From Echinometra lucunter (Eukaryota > Echinodermata > Echinoidea > Camarodonta > Echinometridae), in assembly GCA_029962745.1 (NCBI GenBank), contig JAPZVO010000023.1, positions 434,001-498,000 of the forward strand: a DNA stretch of 64,000 nt, read 5' to 3'. The notes below the pieces were generated by a model that saw only the letters and a program-made list of their open reading frames with translations, was not told where the DNA came from and did not search any database. The position numbers were made by a program, and so were the translations under genes. Below are positions 20,709-33,900 of the stretch, piece by piece (the first letter of the stretch is position 1; each line of letters starts with the position of its first letter).

Positions 20709-21060
20709 GCTAGCACATAACATTTCTAAAAGGTCTCAGAAATGTTTTCCAAATAATGTTTTTGATAACTTTTTCATAACATTAATACAACATTGTATTC
20801 CTCATGATTAACATTTTTGTAATTTTTAGTCCAGAAATGTTTAAATGGTAATATTTTTCAAACATTTTCTCCCAAACTTTTCATGTTTTTGAAATATTCT
20901 AATAATGTTTCCAAGATAGCAGAAACATTTTTACGTCTTTAGAATGTTATTGTAAAAATATTTTCTTGATAATCACAAGACCATAAATTTTAACATTTAA
21001 AAAATGTTTTCATGATCTTTAGCTAACATTATTATGATATTATTATGTTTTTGTGCTAGC
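20709..21060. mobile_element. AT-rich MITE with GCTAGCACA ends
   Basis: 352 bp; left end CCCAGCTAGCACA, right end TGTGCTAGCGGGG. The interior has many AACATTTT/AAAATGTT motifs. No ORF. Confidence 0.65.
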
Positions 21061-21234
21061 GGGGGTGTAGCTCCTAGCTATATAGATCGATGCATATAAA
21101 CAGATCATTTCATTATTTAAAGAAAAACTCATAAAGCTCCCTATTGATGTAATTTCAAAAGATGAGTCCTCTTCCTTTTTTGTTTTTGGTTTTGGTTTTT
21201 TCCCCTCATTTCTTGACCATAAGAGAAAATCGTC

Positions 21235-21290
21235 ATCACATCACCACCACCACCACCACCACCACCACCACCATCATCACCATCATCATC

Positions 21291-21322
<32 letters not shown>

Positions 21323-21352
21323 CATCATCACCATCATCACCATCATCATCAC

Positions 21353-21429
<77 letters not shown>
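21235..21429. repeat. (CAC)n/(CAT)n trinucleotide microsatellite
   Basis: About 195 bp of CAC then CAT/ATC repeats. Open frames across it are repeat artefacts. Confidence 0.95.
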
Positions 21430-21431
<2 letters not shown>

Positions 21432-22211
21432 CTCTTTGCCCCGCTCCGCGCTCCGCCGGCCCAGAGAATCTTTGCATCCGCCACAGGCCCTAATACCATA
21501 TTTATTTTTCCTTCCAAATTTGCCCCTCTTTTTGCATTACGTTTCTGCCTTTTTTCATTGTCGGACTTCTTTATTCTGTATTTCCTCCGTATCTTTCATC
21601 TCAAAATGTAGAAGTCACCAAAATGTATCATGAGCCTGACTCCCATGAACCAAAATGCATCCCTGTCCATTAGACCTGCAAAGCGGGCAAGTCTTGAATA
21701 TGGTCAAGGCTGTCTGACTTAATAGTGAGCATATGTTATAAAATGCTTGATTTATTCGGGCAAATATTTAAGTAAATAAAAGCTGAATTAAATAAAAATT
21801 AAATAAAAATTCAAATTGTTTGAAGAAAGAGTGGGAAAATATCACTTTTCTCTCCTGAAAATCCTTCTTTGACTCATTCTAACTCATGATAAGTTATAGA
21901 CATTGACAGGTAAGAGACTATGATTTCAAAGTCATATGACCTGCACGCTTACTACAAGAATAATGCACTGTATACATAGTACATGATGATAGGCGCTAGC
22001 TAGCGAGCTACAGCCCACGGGCAAACAAGTAATGGAGTGCGAACTGAACGGCCTGCTTATCATTGTGTGATATTATTGCTTAAAGATGATTTGAAACTGG
22101 ACATCTGAAAGCATTGTTTTATATATGATAAGATGACCATTTTTTAAGTTTGCATGAAAATCAATTTTTAGCAAATCATCGCCATCAAGATTCTAGAAAA
22201 AACAACAAAAA

Positions 22212-22253
22212 ATGGGTTGCTGCTTTGGGAAGGACGACGACAGCAAATTCCAA
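22212..22253 (+). CDS. LAMTOR1: LAMTOR1 coding exon 1 (lipid anchor)
   Basis: 14 codons [14 protein letters not shown] followed by GTGAGT. Gly2 and Cys3/Cys4 are the acylation sites known in the family. Phase 0 donor. Confidence 0.95.
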
Positions 22254-25200
22254 GTGAGTAAGAACAGTCAGCAGACTTGGGCTTGGCATTTGATAAATTT
22301 ATTAACACTTTTTAGAATAAACGTGAAACTTGACCAATTTCATGAATGTGAATGAGAATAGAGTGAAGAAAAATTCTGAACTTTGTGCAGATGTTTGGTA
22401 GAATGAATGACAAGAAGGAACTTAACTCTTAAGATTTTATAGAAATTAGGCAGAGCCTGGCGGCTTGACTTCAGTGAGGAGAAAGTTCATTCTGTCTGAA
22501 TTCCATTTTAGTATGTATGGTCTGATGCCCCTTGTCTGTGCAGTGCCCAAGTCTGCGCATACGCGTAACTGCAGGATTCTAACATCACAAAAGATGCAAC
22601 GAACACAATCATCTTTCATTCAATTTTAGTGATATGTATCACTGAAAAAAAATGAAAAACAGGCGAAAGGCGTCTATTTGGCAAACCCGGAGAATAGGGG
22701 ACCGGAACGCGCGCACATATTGCTTTGTGTGCAAACAAATGCAGCTGGTGGCAGCGGCAGAGTCGGCGGCGAGGGGGACGATCTGCACAAGATTCATGGA
22801 TGAAACATTTGTGAGTTTGAGAACATTTCTGGCAAAAATCAAAATGATTATTACCACATAATCACACATTTGAAAGCCGAGAGGACAATGTAATATATTA
22901 GAACATAATTACTTGATTAAAACATATTTTAAAGTCATTTTGAAATTGATCATGGACTTGTCACATACCCTGACTTTCGGCTGTTGCTGCCGATCCCTGC
23001 ACAGTACAAATGGCATGCGCGCGAGTTCCGGTCCCCTATTCTCCGGGTTTGCCATCTATTTTATGTATTTTTTACTCACATGCCTTGAAAATGCCACTTT
23101 CATGCAAAAAATCCGGAACTGCATGTAAAGTGAATGAGTGCACAGACAAGGGCACCTTCCTCTTTTTAGTGTCAAATTTACACCATCGCCTTTTCTTGTA
23201 AAAATCACATTGTTCTTGTTCAGATATCGATGAGATTTTGGGCACAGTTACTCCCTAGGATATGAGGATTAAAATGAGGTCAGCCATTAGAGGAATGTCC
23301 GGACACCCGACCCCCCATCTTACACAAAGTTGTTGTTAGGAATGTTAGCTGTATTAACATTACTTGTCATATTTGTTCATCTGGGAAATTGGAGGGGGGC
23401 GGGAGGGTATCCTGGGATAATCATGTACTGAATGTGAGTCCGTAGAGATGCTGATTAGACTTCCTTGAGGCTTGAACTGAGACTGAGAGACAGTCTGAAG
23501 TTATTACTGGCATTTCATTTGCAAAAGGACAAAAGAATTAAACACTACTAATGAGGCTATTTCTTCAAAGTTTAAGGCAAATTTTTGCCTTCCTGCTTAT
23601 AGTAGAGGTTAGGAGCCCCATTTTTTGAAGTGTATGGATCAGAACAAAAAGTGCTTTGAAAACAGAAGTAGATGGTAGATTTTACAAGAAGATCATCTAG
23701 TAAAAGAGGTGACTTTTCATGAGGAATCTGCTTTAACACATCTTCATTTTTAGCTCTCTGCAGCCATTGTGCAGGAAATGCAAAAGAAGAAAATTGGTTT
23801 TCTGAATGTGAGATTGTCAGATATTAAGCTACCAGAAATATTGACAAAAGTCTCAGACAATAGAGACAATCTTCCATATATGGGAAAGAATCTTCCATAT
23901 ATGGGAAAGAATCTGAGATATATTAATATCACCTTTGTGCCTCTGCTGATAGTTGGGTCCAATTTTAGCAAACAGGAATAGGGGAGGGAGAGGGGTCATG
24001 CCATGAGAAAGGGGGAAAATGCAGTACAGGTACAATTTGTGTCTTGGAAACTCAAAATTTTGTTGCAGAAATTTCTACAAGACCTCCAAATGAAGATGTC
24101 CAGCAGTTCAATGTTTTGATCATAAAATACTTAACTAACTTTGAATTTATTTTCATGCATCTTATTTGAACATTGCAGCAGTATGATTAGCTTTAATTGA
24201 AGTAGCCATTGAGCAGTGAATGGGCACTGGACCTCTTAGGAAGTGATGTTTAGATTAGAATGGATATTTTCCTCTCCTGATAAGGATTTTCTCCTCTTAG
24301 TTCAAATTCAAATTAGTTACATATGGGTGTGTAATATAAACCAAACCCTTGTTTTTTCTTATCTTTCTCTCTTTGTCAAATAATAAACAAACCCTTTTCC
24401 CTCTTAAATTTGGAAAATACAATGTCAACCTCCCCCCCCCCCCCCCCCACAATAATTTCTCAGCTTTACCTTCTCTATTGCATCAGTTCTGAGGTATAAA
24501 AAAAAAAAATCAAATAGAAATTACATGTACATGTCTGCAAATTTATAAAAAAAGTACACTATGGCATCCTGGTCTTCCATTTTTAACCCATAGAGTACAT
24601 ATCATACATGGGCAGAAAGAGAAAAATGCACTGACAAATTCGAGCCCATTCCCATCACTGTATGGTGTGCCGTTCTCGAATTTGAGCAGTTTAAGTGTAA
24701 CTAATCATTAAACGTTTTAAATTGGCAATGCAGTGAATAATATATAATCACAATTTCTGTGTTCAAATTGGCAATTTCTGATTCAATTTTACAATTATAT
24801 TTCATTCTGGTTTATGTTATATCCATATTTATTTTTTTCAAGCTATGTAAACATGGGGAAAAATAATTTGTATTGCCAATTTGAGGAATGAAGATGATTA
24901 ATTCAGACCTCAAGAAAGCTCTGTACTGCTATGGGTTAAGCAGATCTCATTTTTTCAGGTTTGTTGGAACTTGGAAGGATTGGTAAGTGGAAGACCCTCC
25001 AGTCTTTGGGGATTAATAAGGTGGTCACATCAGAAAGTTGGTGGGAGGCTGGGTCCATGGTGGTCCTCTCAAAGCCCAAGATAGTTGGTCAGGTTTGCTG
25101 AGGAGCCCATTGGTAGTGTTTCCAGCAGGTTGGTTAGAGGCAGATCTGTTGGTTTGGAGGTGAGCATTAGGGTTGAAGGTTGAGAAAACAGTTGAATCTG

Positions 25201-28200
25201 GAAGTAAGGATGAAATTGTTTCTGAAGATACCAGTAAGGGTGGAACTGCGTCTGGAAGTAACGATGAATGTCTTTAGAAACTAAAGATAGGATGCGATCA
25301 TGTTCTAATCTAGGATTTTCTTTCAAATCGAAGGGGCTTATCATGGCACATCTTGTGGAGTGATCATCTTGTATGATCCGTTCTGTTCAAGTCATTGTTT
25401 GAACCGGGTTAGACAGATTGTGGTGCTCGGGTAAGGATGGTTCAGTGACTTTACAGGTACTCACTGCACAGAAGTCTGAGATGTCGCATTTCTTGTATGG
25501 CGGGACCATGTTACTCTTCGTTCTGTCAGTCGTCTGCTCGAGGCTGAATTGATCCAACTTTGAGTGAATGTGAATGAGGGGAAAAGACTTCTAGCATGAG
25601 GCATGGATTACAGTTTCTTTCTTCTTGTCTAAGTTTTCATGAATATAAATTTTATTGCCTGTACGGTTTATGCACTGATATTAGAAAGATATGCAGGAAG
25701 ATATGACAGGACACAAGCGCTGATTCCTTTAGTAGCACAGGCGAAAGAGCCAGGTGCCCTTTTTTTCTTTTCTTTTTTTTATTTGTTATGAGGGCAACCA
25801 ACTCGTGACAGTAACATGAAAGACACATAAACTCTTTGAAGTGTAAAGTCTTTTGACAAATCATTTGTGCTTTGTCTCCCTTACTGTTGTATACATAGAT
25901 GCCATACATAGATGGTGCCATATCTCCTCATATAATTTTTTTGTTTCCTTTTTTTTTTGGGGGGGGGGGGTAGCATCAATTAAACCTCCTGAGCAGAATG
26001 ACCTCCTGTTTTCTTTGAACCTGTTGATGTCTGTAAATAACTGTTCCCTGATTCATTCACATTCACTCCTGTAGTGTAGCAAAACTGCACAAGAAATAAT
26101 CCACCGGTATTTGGACTGGAGCAGTAACCTTTGTAGCCATTCTAGAGGGCAGTTGTGATCATGTAATAGAATATCTCCCATTCATGTTGATGTAGAAGAA
26201 GAATGTACTGAGTGATATGCAGTGGCGTAGACTGGATTTAATTTAAGGGGGGCGGTAGTGAGTATGCGAAGTGTGCGAATCACGTACTGAGCGCGCTTCG
26301 CGCTCCCTAGGGGAGAGGGTGCTTGAAGCCCTGACGTTTCTTTTTCATTGTTCCTTGTCTGCTCCTGCTCTTCCTACGTTCTATTACCTTTTTCTTTTCT
26401 CGCTCATGCTTTTTTTTCTCTCTCTTTTTTTTTTTTATTTTCTTTTTTTTTTCCTGGGGGGGGGGGGGGGGGGGCTACTGCCCCCATCGCCCCTACTGGC
26501 TACATGGGGGTGATATGCACCACCCATTTTTTGTTGTCTTGGTCCCTTGGATATCTCTGTATAGATTTGCTCATGCAAGTAAACATGATATTTTCCTGCA
26601 ATATTTCCAGTATAATGTTGTAATTATTCTTACCAAAGCTCATTGCTCCTATTCTTGTTTTGTTGTTGGTTTTTTACAAGTTTTTTTTAGTGTACTCTGC
26701 ACATCTTATCTAGCCCTGATAACATAATTCTTGAAGTAGTTTCCTGTGCAGACAAGTTATAACATCGTCTGTATTGACACATGCATTCCTGACAGTTCTG
26801 ATCTGTCTTGAATCACCAAATGTTTAGGATTTATAGACAAAGAGCAACTTGCGCATGTCTCTGAAGATCACCATGAACAGGCTGATACTGTGTCGTGATT
26901 CATCATTTGTTAGGGTCGAAAGTGCAAATCAAGGCAAGAATTCATTTCAGTGTTGCAGATGGCAAGCCAAGTCCATGTATGACAGCTATAAAATCCTAAT
27001 TTTCTTCAGGAATTGTCGTTGATTTCATGTCACTTTTATTTCTCGTCAACATTGTAAATTTGTCTCAGCCAAAACTGTTCTTTAACAGATTTGTGAAGAA
27101 GTTGAAAATACATACTAATACAAGGCATGAGAAACTAGATGATGCAAATTTGTAAGGACTTAATAACAATTCATTCAAAACACTTCTTAAAACTTATCTT
27201 AGTAGGCAATCCTCTACTTAGTTAATGTATTTTATATTTGTTCTTCCACTTTTCTCTCTTTTGTTCTCTTTTTGTCATACGCTTACAAACACTGTATTAA
27301 GCGAAGTATAAATGTTACATATGATTATTATTTTTTTGAATTGAGTAGTGGTTAGTGTTTTTGTCATATACTCACAGAGATTCCTTGTATATTTTCAAAA
27401 GCTCTGAATTTCAAAAGAAGTCTAGATGCTTCGAATTATGACACTTGCCTTTGTTTTGTGAGAAATTTGTGCTTATAAGAATGAAGCCTTTGAATATTAA
27501 TGAAAAGCTGCGAAGATTTGCTTCAGCAATCCACCAATTTCATTTCTAATTTTACAAGGACTAATTTTCACTTGGTAAGTGTTTTCTCTTAATACATGGA
27601 ACCAAGCTTCAAACTGTGAGTACAAAAGAACAACTTTAGTGTTCAGTAATTTGATATTTGTCTTTTGAAATTCTTTACTTCCAAATTTTTACAATGTAAA
27701 GGTGTCATGTGACAACTTGCTGAAGACAATAGAAATGACTCATAAAATTGCTGTCAGTGTAGCTACAGTTTTGATGGTATCGAAGTCCAAGTCCTCATAC
27801 TACCTTTCAGACTTCCTCCCATTTTCTCACCAGTTATAGTCACAAGGATTAGCTTTGGTTTACAGGAAGACAGTAACAGTTCATACGTCCTTTGTGTACT
27901 TCAGAGGGTTTGTCGGGTGTCATTGGATAGATTAGGTGAAGTTTTAGATTACATTGATGGCGTATATTAAGGCATAGTATTTTTCCCTACTCTTTGTTGT
28001 TTCTGGTGGAGGCATGAGTATGCTTCTTGTATGGGAGATGCATGATTTTAACTCTGGCAGAAAATTCTCTTTGAGTTTCGAAGAAAATGTTGTCTCTTGA
28101 TCAGATAAGGAGATGGAAATTTTTCTTGCCAGGGTTAAAGATTAGATTATCACCCCACCAAGGAGTTCTGAAAAAGGTAATGAATTTTCATAGTCTGTCA

Positions 28201-30910
28201 TAGTTGGGCAACTTTTAGAATTGATTCATGATCTAGACTTTCAGTTTGGGTTTGGAGTATGGTCTGGTTTTTGAGCAGTTTAGATATTGGACAATTTGTC
28301 TTCAGTTTCTTTTCATAACCTGTGGTGGAGTATATTGAGTGTTTTGATTAAGAGCACCATATGAAGCATTGTAGCACACATAATAAGCTCCATAAAATAT
28401 ATGATATACATTCATTCCATGGCACATTATACTTTAAATGATTTATTTTATACCGTATCTAAATTGCAAGTTTTTTGTCCTTTTTCAGGATGATGGTCCA
28501 CGTGAAACAACACGTTTATTAGACCCTGCAAGGAACACACCAAGCAGACCTGTGAACAGGTTAGTCCCAAAGGTCTCATGATAGTTCTATAATAAGTTTT
28601 TGATATCGTTCCACAGGACAATGATTCTAATGCGCCTCTAATAGATCAAGAGAGAGACGCAGGATACAGACAATCAAGAGGAAGGTAAGTGATTGCCTAG
28701 TCCAGCCTGCTTGAATTCTTGTCCCTTGGCTTCTGGAAATGAAAGAAATTATGTCATCATTCACGTTTCATGAATTGGTCGTGCACAACTATCGGAGCTA
28801 TATCGTGGTTTAGGTGTCCACTCGTTCATTTGCACGCGCGCAATTGTGTACACAGTGAATTTTAAGTTGTTTCTTTTTCTTTCTTTCTTTTTTTATGCTG
28901 GTGTATTATTTTTAGCTGGTTCATAGTACTGAACTGAATTTCTAATCTTTTTTTTTTTCTCATCAGCTAATGAGGAGAGTCTTTTACAGAAACTTGATTT
29001 CTTTTGATAATCCGCAAGCATTAGCTGGTGTTTTTTTTTTTCTTCTTTCTTTCGTGCTTTCTTACTCTTCTGTTATTGTATTTTGTTGTATTTGTTGATC
29101 ATCGTTATTATATTCTCTTGGAAATGAAATATAATGAAATGAAATAATGGATGGGGAAATAAGAAACCACTGCATGTGACTGAACAAAGCGCTACCATAC
29201 AAAGTGAATGGTGGACACCTATTTCGTGATAATGCCACTATTAGTAGATCAGGATTACCTTGGTCCAATCCATACAGTGGAAACTCAGTATAACAAGGTC
29301 CTTGGGACCATCAAAATAACCTTGTTATAGCAGGAACCTCGTTATATCAGGGTTAAAAAACAATATAAAGAGCTGGAACCGGGATATTACCTTGTTATAT
29401 CAGGAATATCGTTATATCAGATCTCTTTATATTGAGTTCCCCTGTATCTGGAAGATGTCATCCAACAGAAACATAATGTCCTGTAAACCTTCTAAATCTG
29501 GCCCTTGAGCCTAAACAACATTTCATTCACTATGAACATGGCGGACAAAGAAAGCGGACAAAATAAACAACCTCTCATTCTACCCTTCACAATGGTTCTG
29601 GTAGTCAAAAGAACATCCCTTCACAGCTATTATGTTTAATCATGTAGTTCCAGGTGAATATGCATGTGACACCTTTTCCACATATTTTTAGACAATAGAA
29701 GTGAAGGGATGTTCTTTTGACTACCAGAAGCATTGTGAAGGATAGAATGAGGGATTGTTTGTTTTGTCCGCTTTCTTTGTCCGTCGTGTTCGTAGTGATT
29801 GTACCTATAGGAGAATTGTTTTAAAAATTTTCCCATTTAAAAAAAATGATAAAAAAGTTTAAGGGTTTATTTCACTGAGTACACTTGACACAGCTCAAAA
29901 TTTGTAATTTAGTTCTCACAAGAGAGTTGAAAAAAAACCCAGGAAATTACAATGCATGCATTGCCTTGCATTGTAAACACCAGCACAAGAGTCATCAGTT
30001 TACAATTAGAAAGTTTCTTCTTCTTCATGGTTTACAGACTACCTCCAGTCAAAGTCCAGATATTTTTCTTGTTTAAATACATGCACAAAAGTGCACTCAT
30101 TTCAAATATCTGAAGATCAGTTAGGTTCCAACTGCGTAATACCGGTTTTATTCAGAAATATTTGTTCAAATCTGCCACTGAAAAAAAGTTCATGCTTTAA
30201 TCTCTAAAGTGCAACTTAGGAAAATTGACATCAACTGCATCTCACTTTCAGGTCACACTATTCATCTGTCACACACTTGTCGCAATCTTGGTGTCATGTT
30301 TGATTCACATATATCTGCAGATCAGTTCCCTACCAATTGCGCAATATCGGTTTTATTCGGAAATATACTTGTCTAAGTCTGCCACTGAAAAAATAGTTCA
30401 TGCTTTAATTTCCTCCCGTCTCGACTTTGGCAATGCCCTTCTGTTCAATCTCCCCCAGAATCTGTTATCCAAGCTCCAGAAACTTCAAAATGCTGCACTC
30501 CGCTGTTACTCTGTCCACCAAGCATACGCACATTTCCCGGTTTTACGGTCACTACACTGACTCCCTGTAAAATATTGTATCATTTTCAAAATGTTGTTAC
30601 TGACCTTTCACAGCGTTCACGGTTCTGCTCCCCAATATCTTATCTCATTTAATTCAGAATTACACTCCTGCAAGATCCTTATGCTCATCCACTTCCAGTT
30701 CTCTTGTGATCCCTAAAGTTGCAAATACCTAGGGGAAAGATCATTAGCCCACTCATGTCCTAAGTTATGGAATGTCATTCCTGAAGACATTAAAAAGTGT
30801 TTAACCTTTGAAACCTTCAAGAAACATCTTAAAACATTTCTGTTTACTTGCTAATTTCTTAAAAGCGCCTTGAGCACTCCACAGAGTGGATCTGGCGCTA
30901 TACAAGTCAC

Positions 30911-30943
<33 letters not shown>

Positions 30944-33900
30944 CTTTGCGCTCATCCACTTTCAATTCTCTTGTGATCCCTAAAGTTGCAAAAACTGGGA
31001 GGGGGGAGGGGGGGGGGGTCATTTGCCCACACGTGTCCTAAATTTTGAAATAGCCCTCCTGAAGACATCAAACAGTGTATAACTGCTGACTCCTTTTAAA
31101 AATCATGTTAAAACATTTCTGTTCAATTCATAATTATTTCTACATGTACATTCACCTTGTGAACTTCACAGAGTGGATTTGGTGCTTAAAGTTGCAATTA
31201 ATATTAGAGGAGGTGGTAAATGATAAATTGGAATCTTGCCATTTGCCTGAAAGCTGACCAACTTGTTGCATTGTTTCTTGTCCTTGTTTTGTAGCAAAGG
31301 GGTCTCTGCATGTCAGCTTTATATTAGATTAGGCTTCCTTTTCTTTTTACATTAAAGGGGGTACCCAATGCCGAAACAATGTTAGTTCATTTAAAAGAGC
31401 ATGATTTCATTAGCAGAAAATCATCTGCCTAAAGTTTTTTAAAAAGTCATGTTGCCAAGGAAACCCCCAAATGTGGTATGATTTCAGGATATTTTTTACC
31501 CCTCAGCTTTGACCCAATTTCAACTGGGTACCCACTTTGACGTCAAAATGACGTCAAAGTGGGTACCTTGTCACGTAATTCTAGCAAAATGCGCGCAAGG
31601 TATAATACATATTGTACAGTCTGCAACTGCAATGCGCGAAGCTGGGCACCCACTCTGACATCTTACCTCATACTCATTTTGGGGTCAACTCTTGATTTTT
31701 CATGAGAAAATTAGCCAAAATGCATTGATTTCGATTGAAAATCATCAAAATTTTAATGTTATTCTGCTTAGAATTCTATTCTCGATCACATATCAAAAAA
31801 TATTTTACCATTGTGTATTCACTTTAAACAATCTAATAGTAAAGCAGAACAATGGGGAACATGCATTTTCATCAGCTTTCCCAGTAAAAGATACAGTCTA
31901 GTACTGACAGAGCTTAGTTAACCCACTCGTGACCGGGGTCCACATTTTGTGGTTTGGCCTAATATCTTTTGATGCAAAGCCCCAAAAATCATACCAAATA
32001 CATGAGCAGAAAGAGCAAAAAATTCTACACAAACTGTGCCCATTTTGGTTGTGTCAATATTTGTTGTTTGATGCTGAAAATTTTAAAAAGGAAAATAAGC
32101 ATTAAAATCCTTAAATTGGCAATGTGATAGAAAGTTTAAAATCACCATTTTCCCCTGCAAATTGGCAACTTTTTGACTTCTCATCATAATTTCCGTCAGT
32201 TTATATTCATTTCAGATACATGACATTTTATAAGGAAAATGTAGCAATGAAATAAAAATGTTGGTGTTGCCAATTTGAAGAATAAAAGCTGATCAAATTT
32301 GGCATTAAATAATTCTTGTCACGAATGGGTTAAAGGGACAGCAAGAGACTCCCCCCCCCCCCCCCCCCCACACACACACCCCAGCTAGGCTGTACATACC
32401 TGCTTACATCCTGTGTTTTAAGATTAAGACAGAGAAATTTATGAAGTGTACTATGCTTTTTTTTAATATGGACTTTATTATATTAACTTGAAACAAATTA
32501 ACACAGTACTGAGTAAGCGTTCACTACCAGATAATTCAGTCTGAAGCTGCACAGTATTTCTGCTTGCATTTTTTCCATTCTAGGATTTATAGCTATAGTA
32601 GCTTCCATTTGATAAAGAATAGTTTGAACAGTCACTCCAAAGGAATATTTTTGAATATTATTGTAGAGCCTTTAGCTTCCAACATTACATTTCTACACTG
32701 TATAACTGCTTTATATGTTGCTGCTGCAAATGTTCTTATCTAATCTGTAGAAGAAATAAAAGTATGTTGAGTAAAGTCTAAAGCTTATTTCCTTACATAC
32801 ACATAAATCTAGTACGCACTTCATAGGAAAATACATTTTATGTGCTGTCAGTGTATGAATCATATTATTTTTCATGTTGTTTGTTCTTGTATCTTGTGCC
32901 TTGTGAAATACAATTCCCTGTGATGTGCATCTGAGCATGTGTGTAGACATAGTTGCTTGTATTTTGTTAGAAGTAGTAATGGTTTCCTCCCTTGTTCCTT
33001 GTATATCCTTCCTGTCTTGGTAATTTGATTTACTTTTATAGATCAGTATCTTAGAACTTGCTTTGCATTAGATTCTCAAGATTGGTTAAACAGGCAAGCC
33101 CATTTAGTTTTTGTGTGTTAGAGATGAATTTAGATTTTAGAATATTTCAAATTTAATGTGGAAGTTTTAGTTTCTACATTTCATATAAATCACATTGCAG
33201 CCATTCAGAGAGGATCTGTCTATCTGTCTGAGTTCTTAACTGAGCAAATTTTACATTCTCAAAATGTGGCAAACACATCTGTTACAAATTCATTTCATCC
33301 TATTTTAATGAACTGAAAAAAACACTTTTGTTGGCATAAAACCTTCACTGATCTTGGAAGTGACTAAGGCTTACATATATGGAGTTTTGCCTCACAAATG
33401 ACTGACTTAAGAACGTGAATTTTTATATATTTTTGTATCAATTAATAAAACGTTTCTTGCCCATGAACAAATCACGAGTTTCTATTTTTTTTTTTGTTTC
33501 AGTTAATATCATTTGTTTTATCCCAACTGTCTCATCTTGTATTGGGTCATAGACAGAAATAAATGATTTATTTCTTTGTTGTTGTTTTTGTATCATTCTT
33601 TCCAGTGATCAGTTTAATTCTCAGAGCCCTAATGGAGTTAGGATAGGGGATCAGCAATCAGAACTCAATAAGGTGCTACAGAGGGCTGTCACGTGAGTCA
33701 AGAACACTTCTTTATTCTTTATAATAACAAGGCAATGTAAGTTTTCACTATGTGTATGTGAGTGAGAAGGAAGACTACAATAGAACCAACAGCAGCTGCT
33801 GCAACAACAAAAACAACTGTACACTAAGTATCATGTGATGTATGTTCATGAATGCATATTCGCTTTACAGTAAGGACTTTTTTTTTTTTAAATTCAAGGA

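Larger units (their letters stand above)
28685..33605. other. LAMTOR1 intron 2 (4.9 kb), TE-rich
   Basis: Holds the pogo-like, CACTA-like and piggyBac-like MITEs and the LINE fragments listed separately. Between 31200 and 31900, and 32360 and 33590, I see no gene; a poly-C run lies at about 32350. Confidence 0.6.

Noticed and set aside
21162..21611. 149-codon open frame with poly-Thr/Ile
   Set aside because: Spans the CAC/CAT microsatellite; low complexity only.
25069..25344. 91-codon minus-strand frame with FHPY repeats
   Set aside because: Arises from a short loose tandem repeat in LAMTOR1 intron 1; no similarity recognised.
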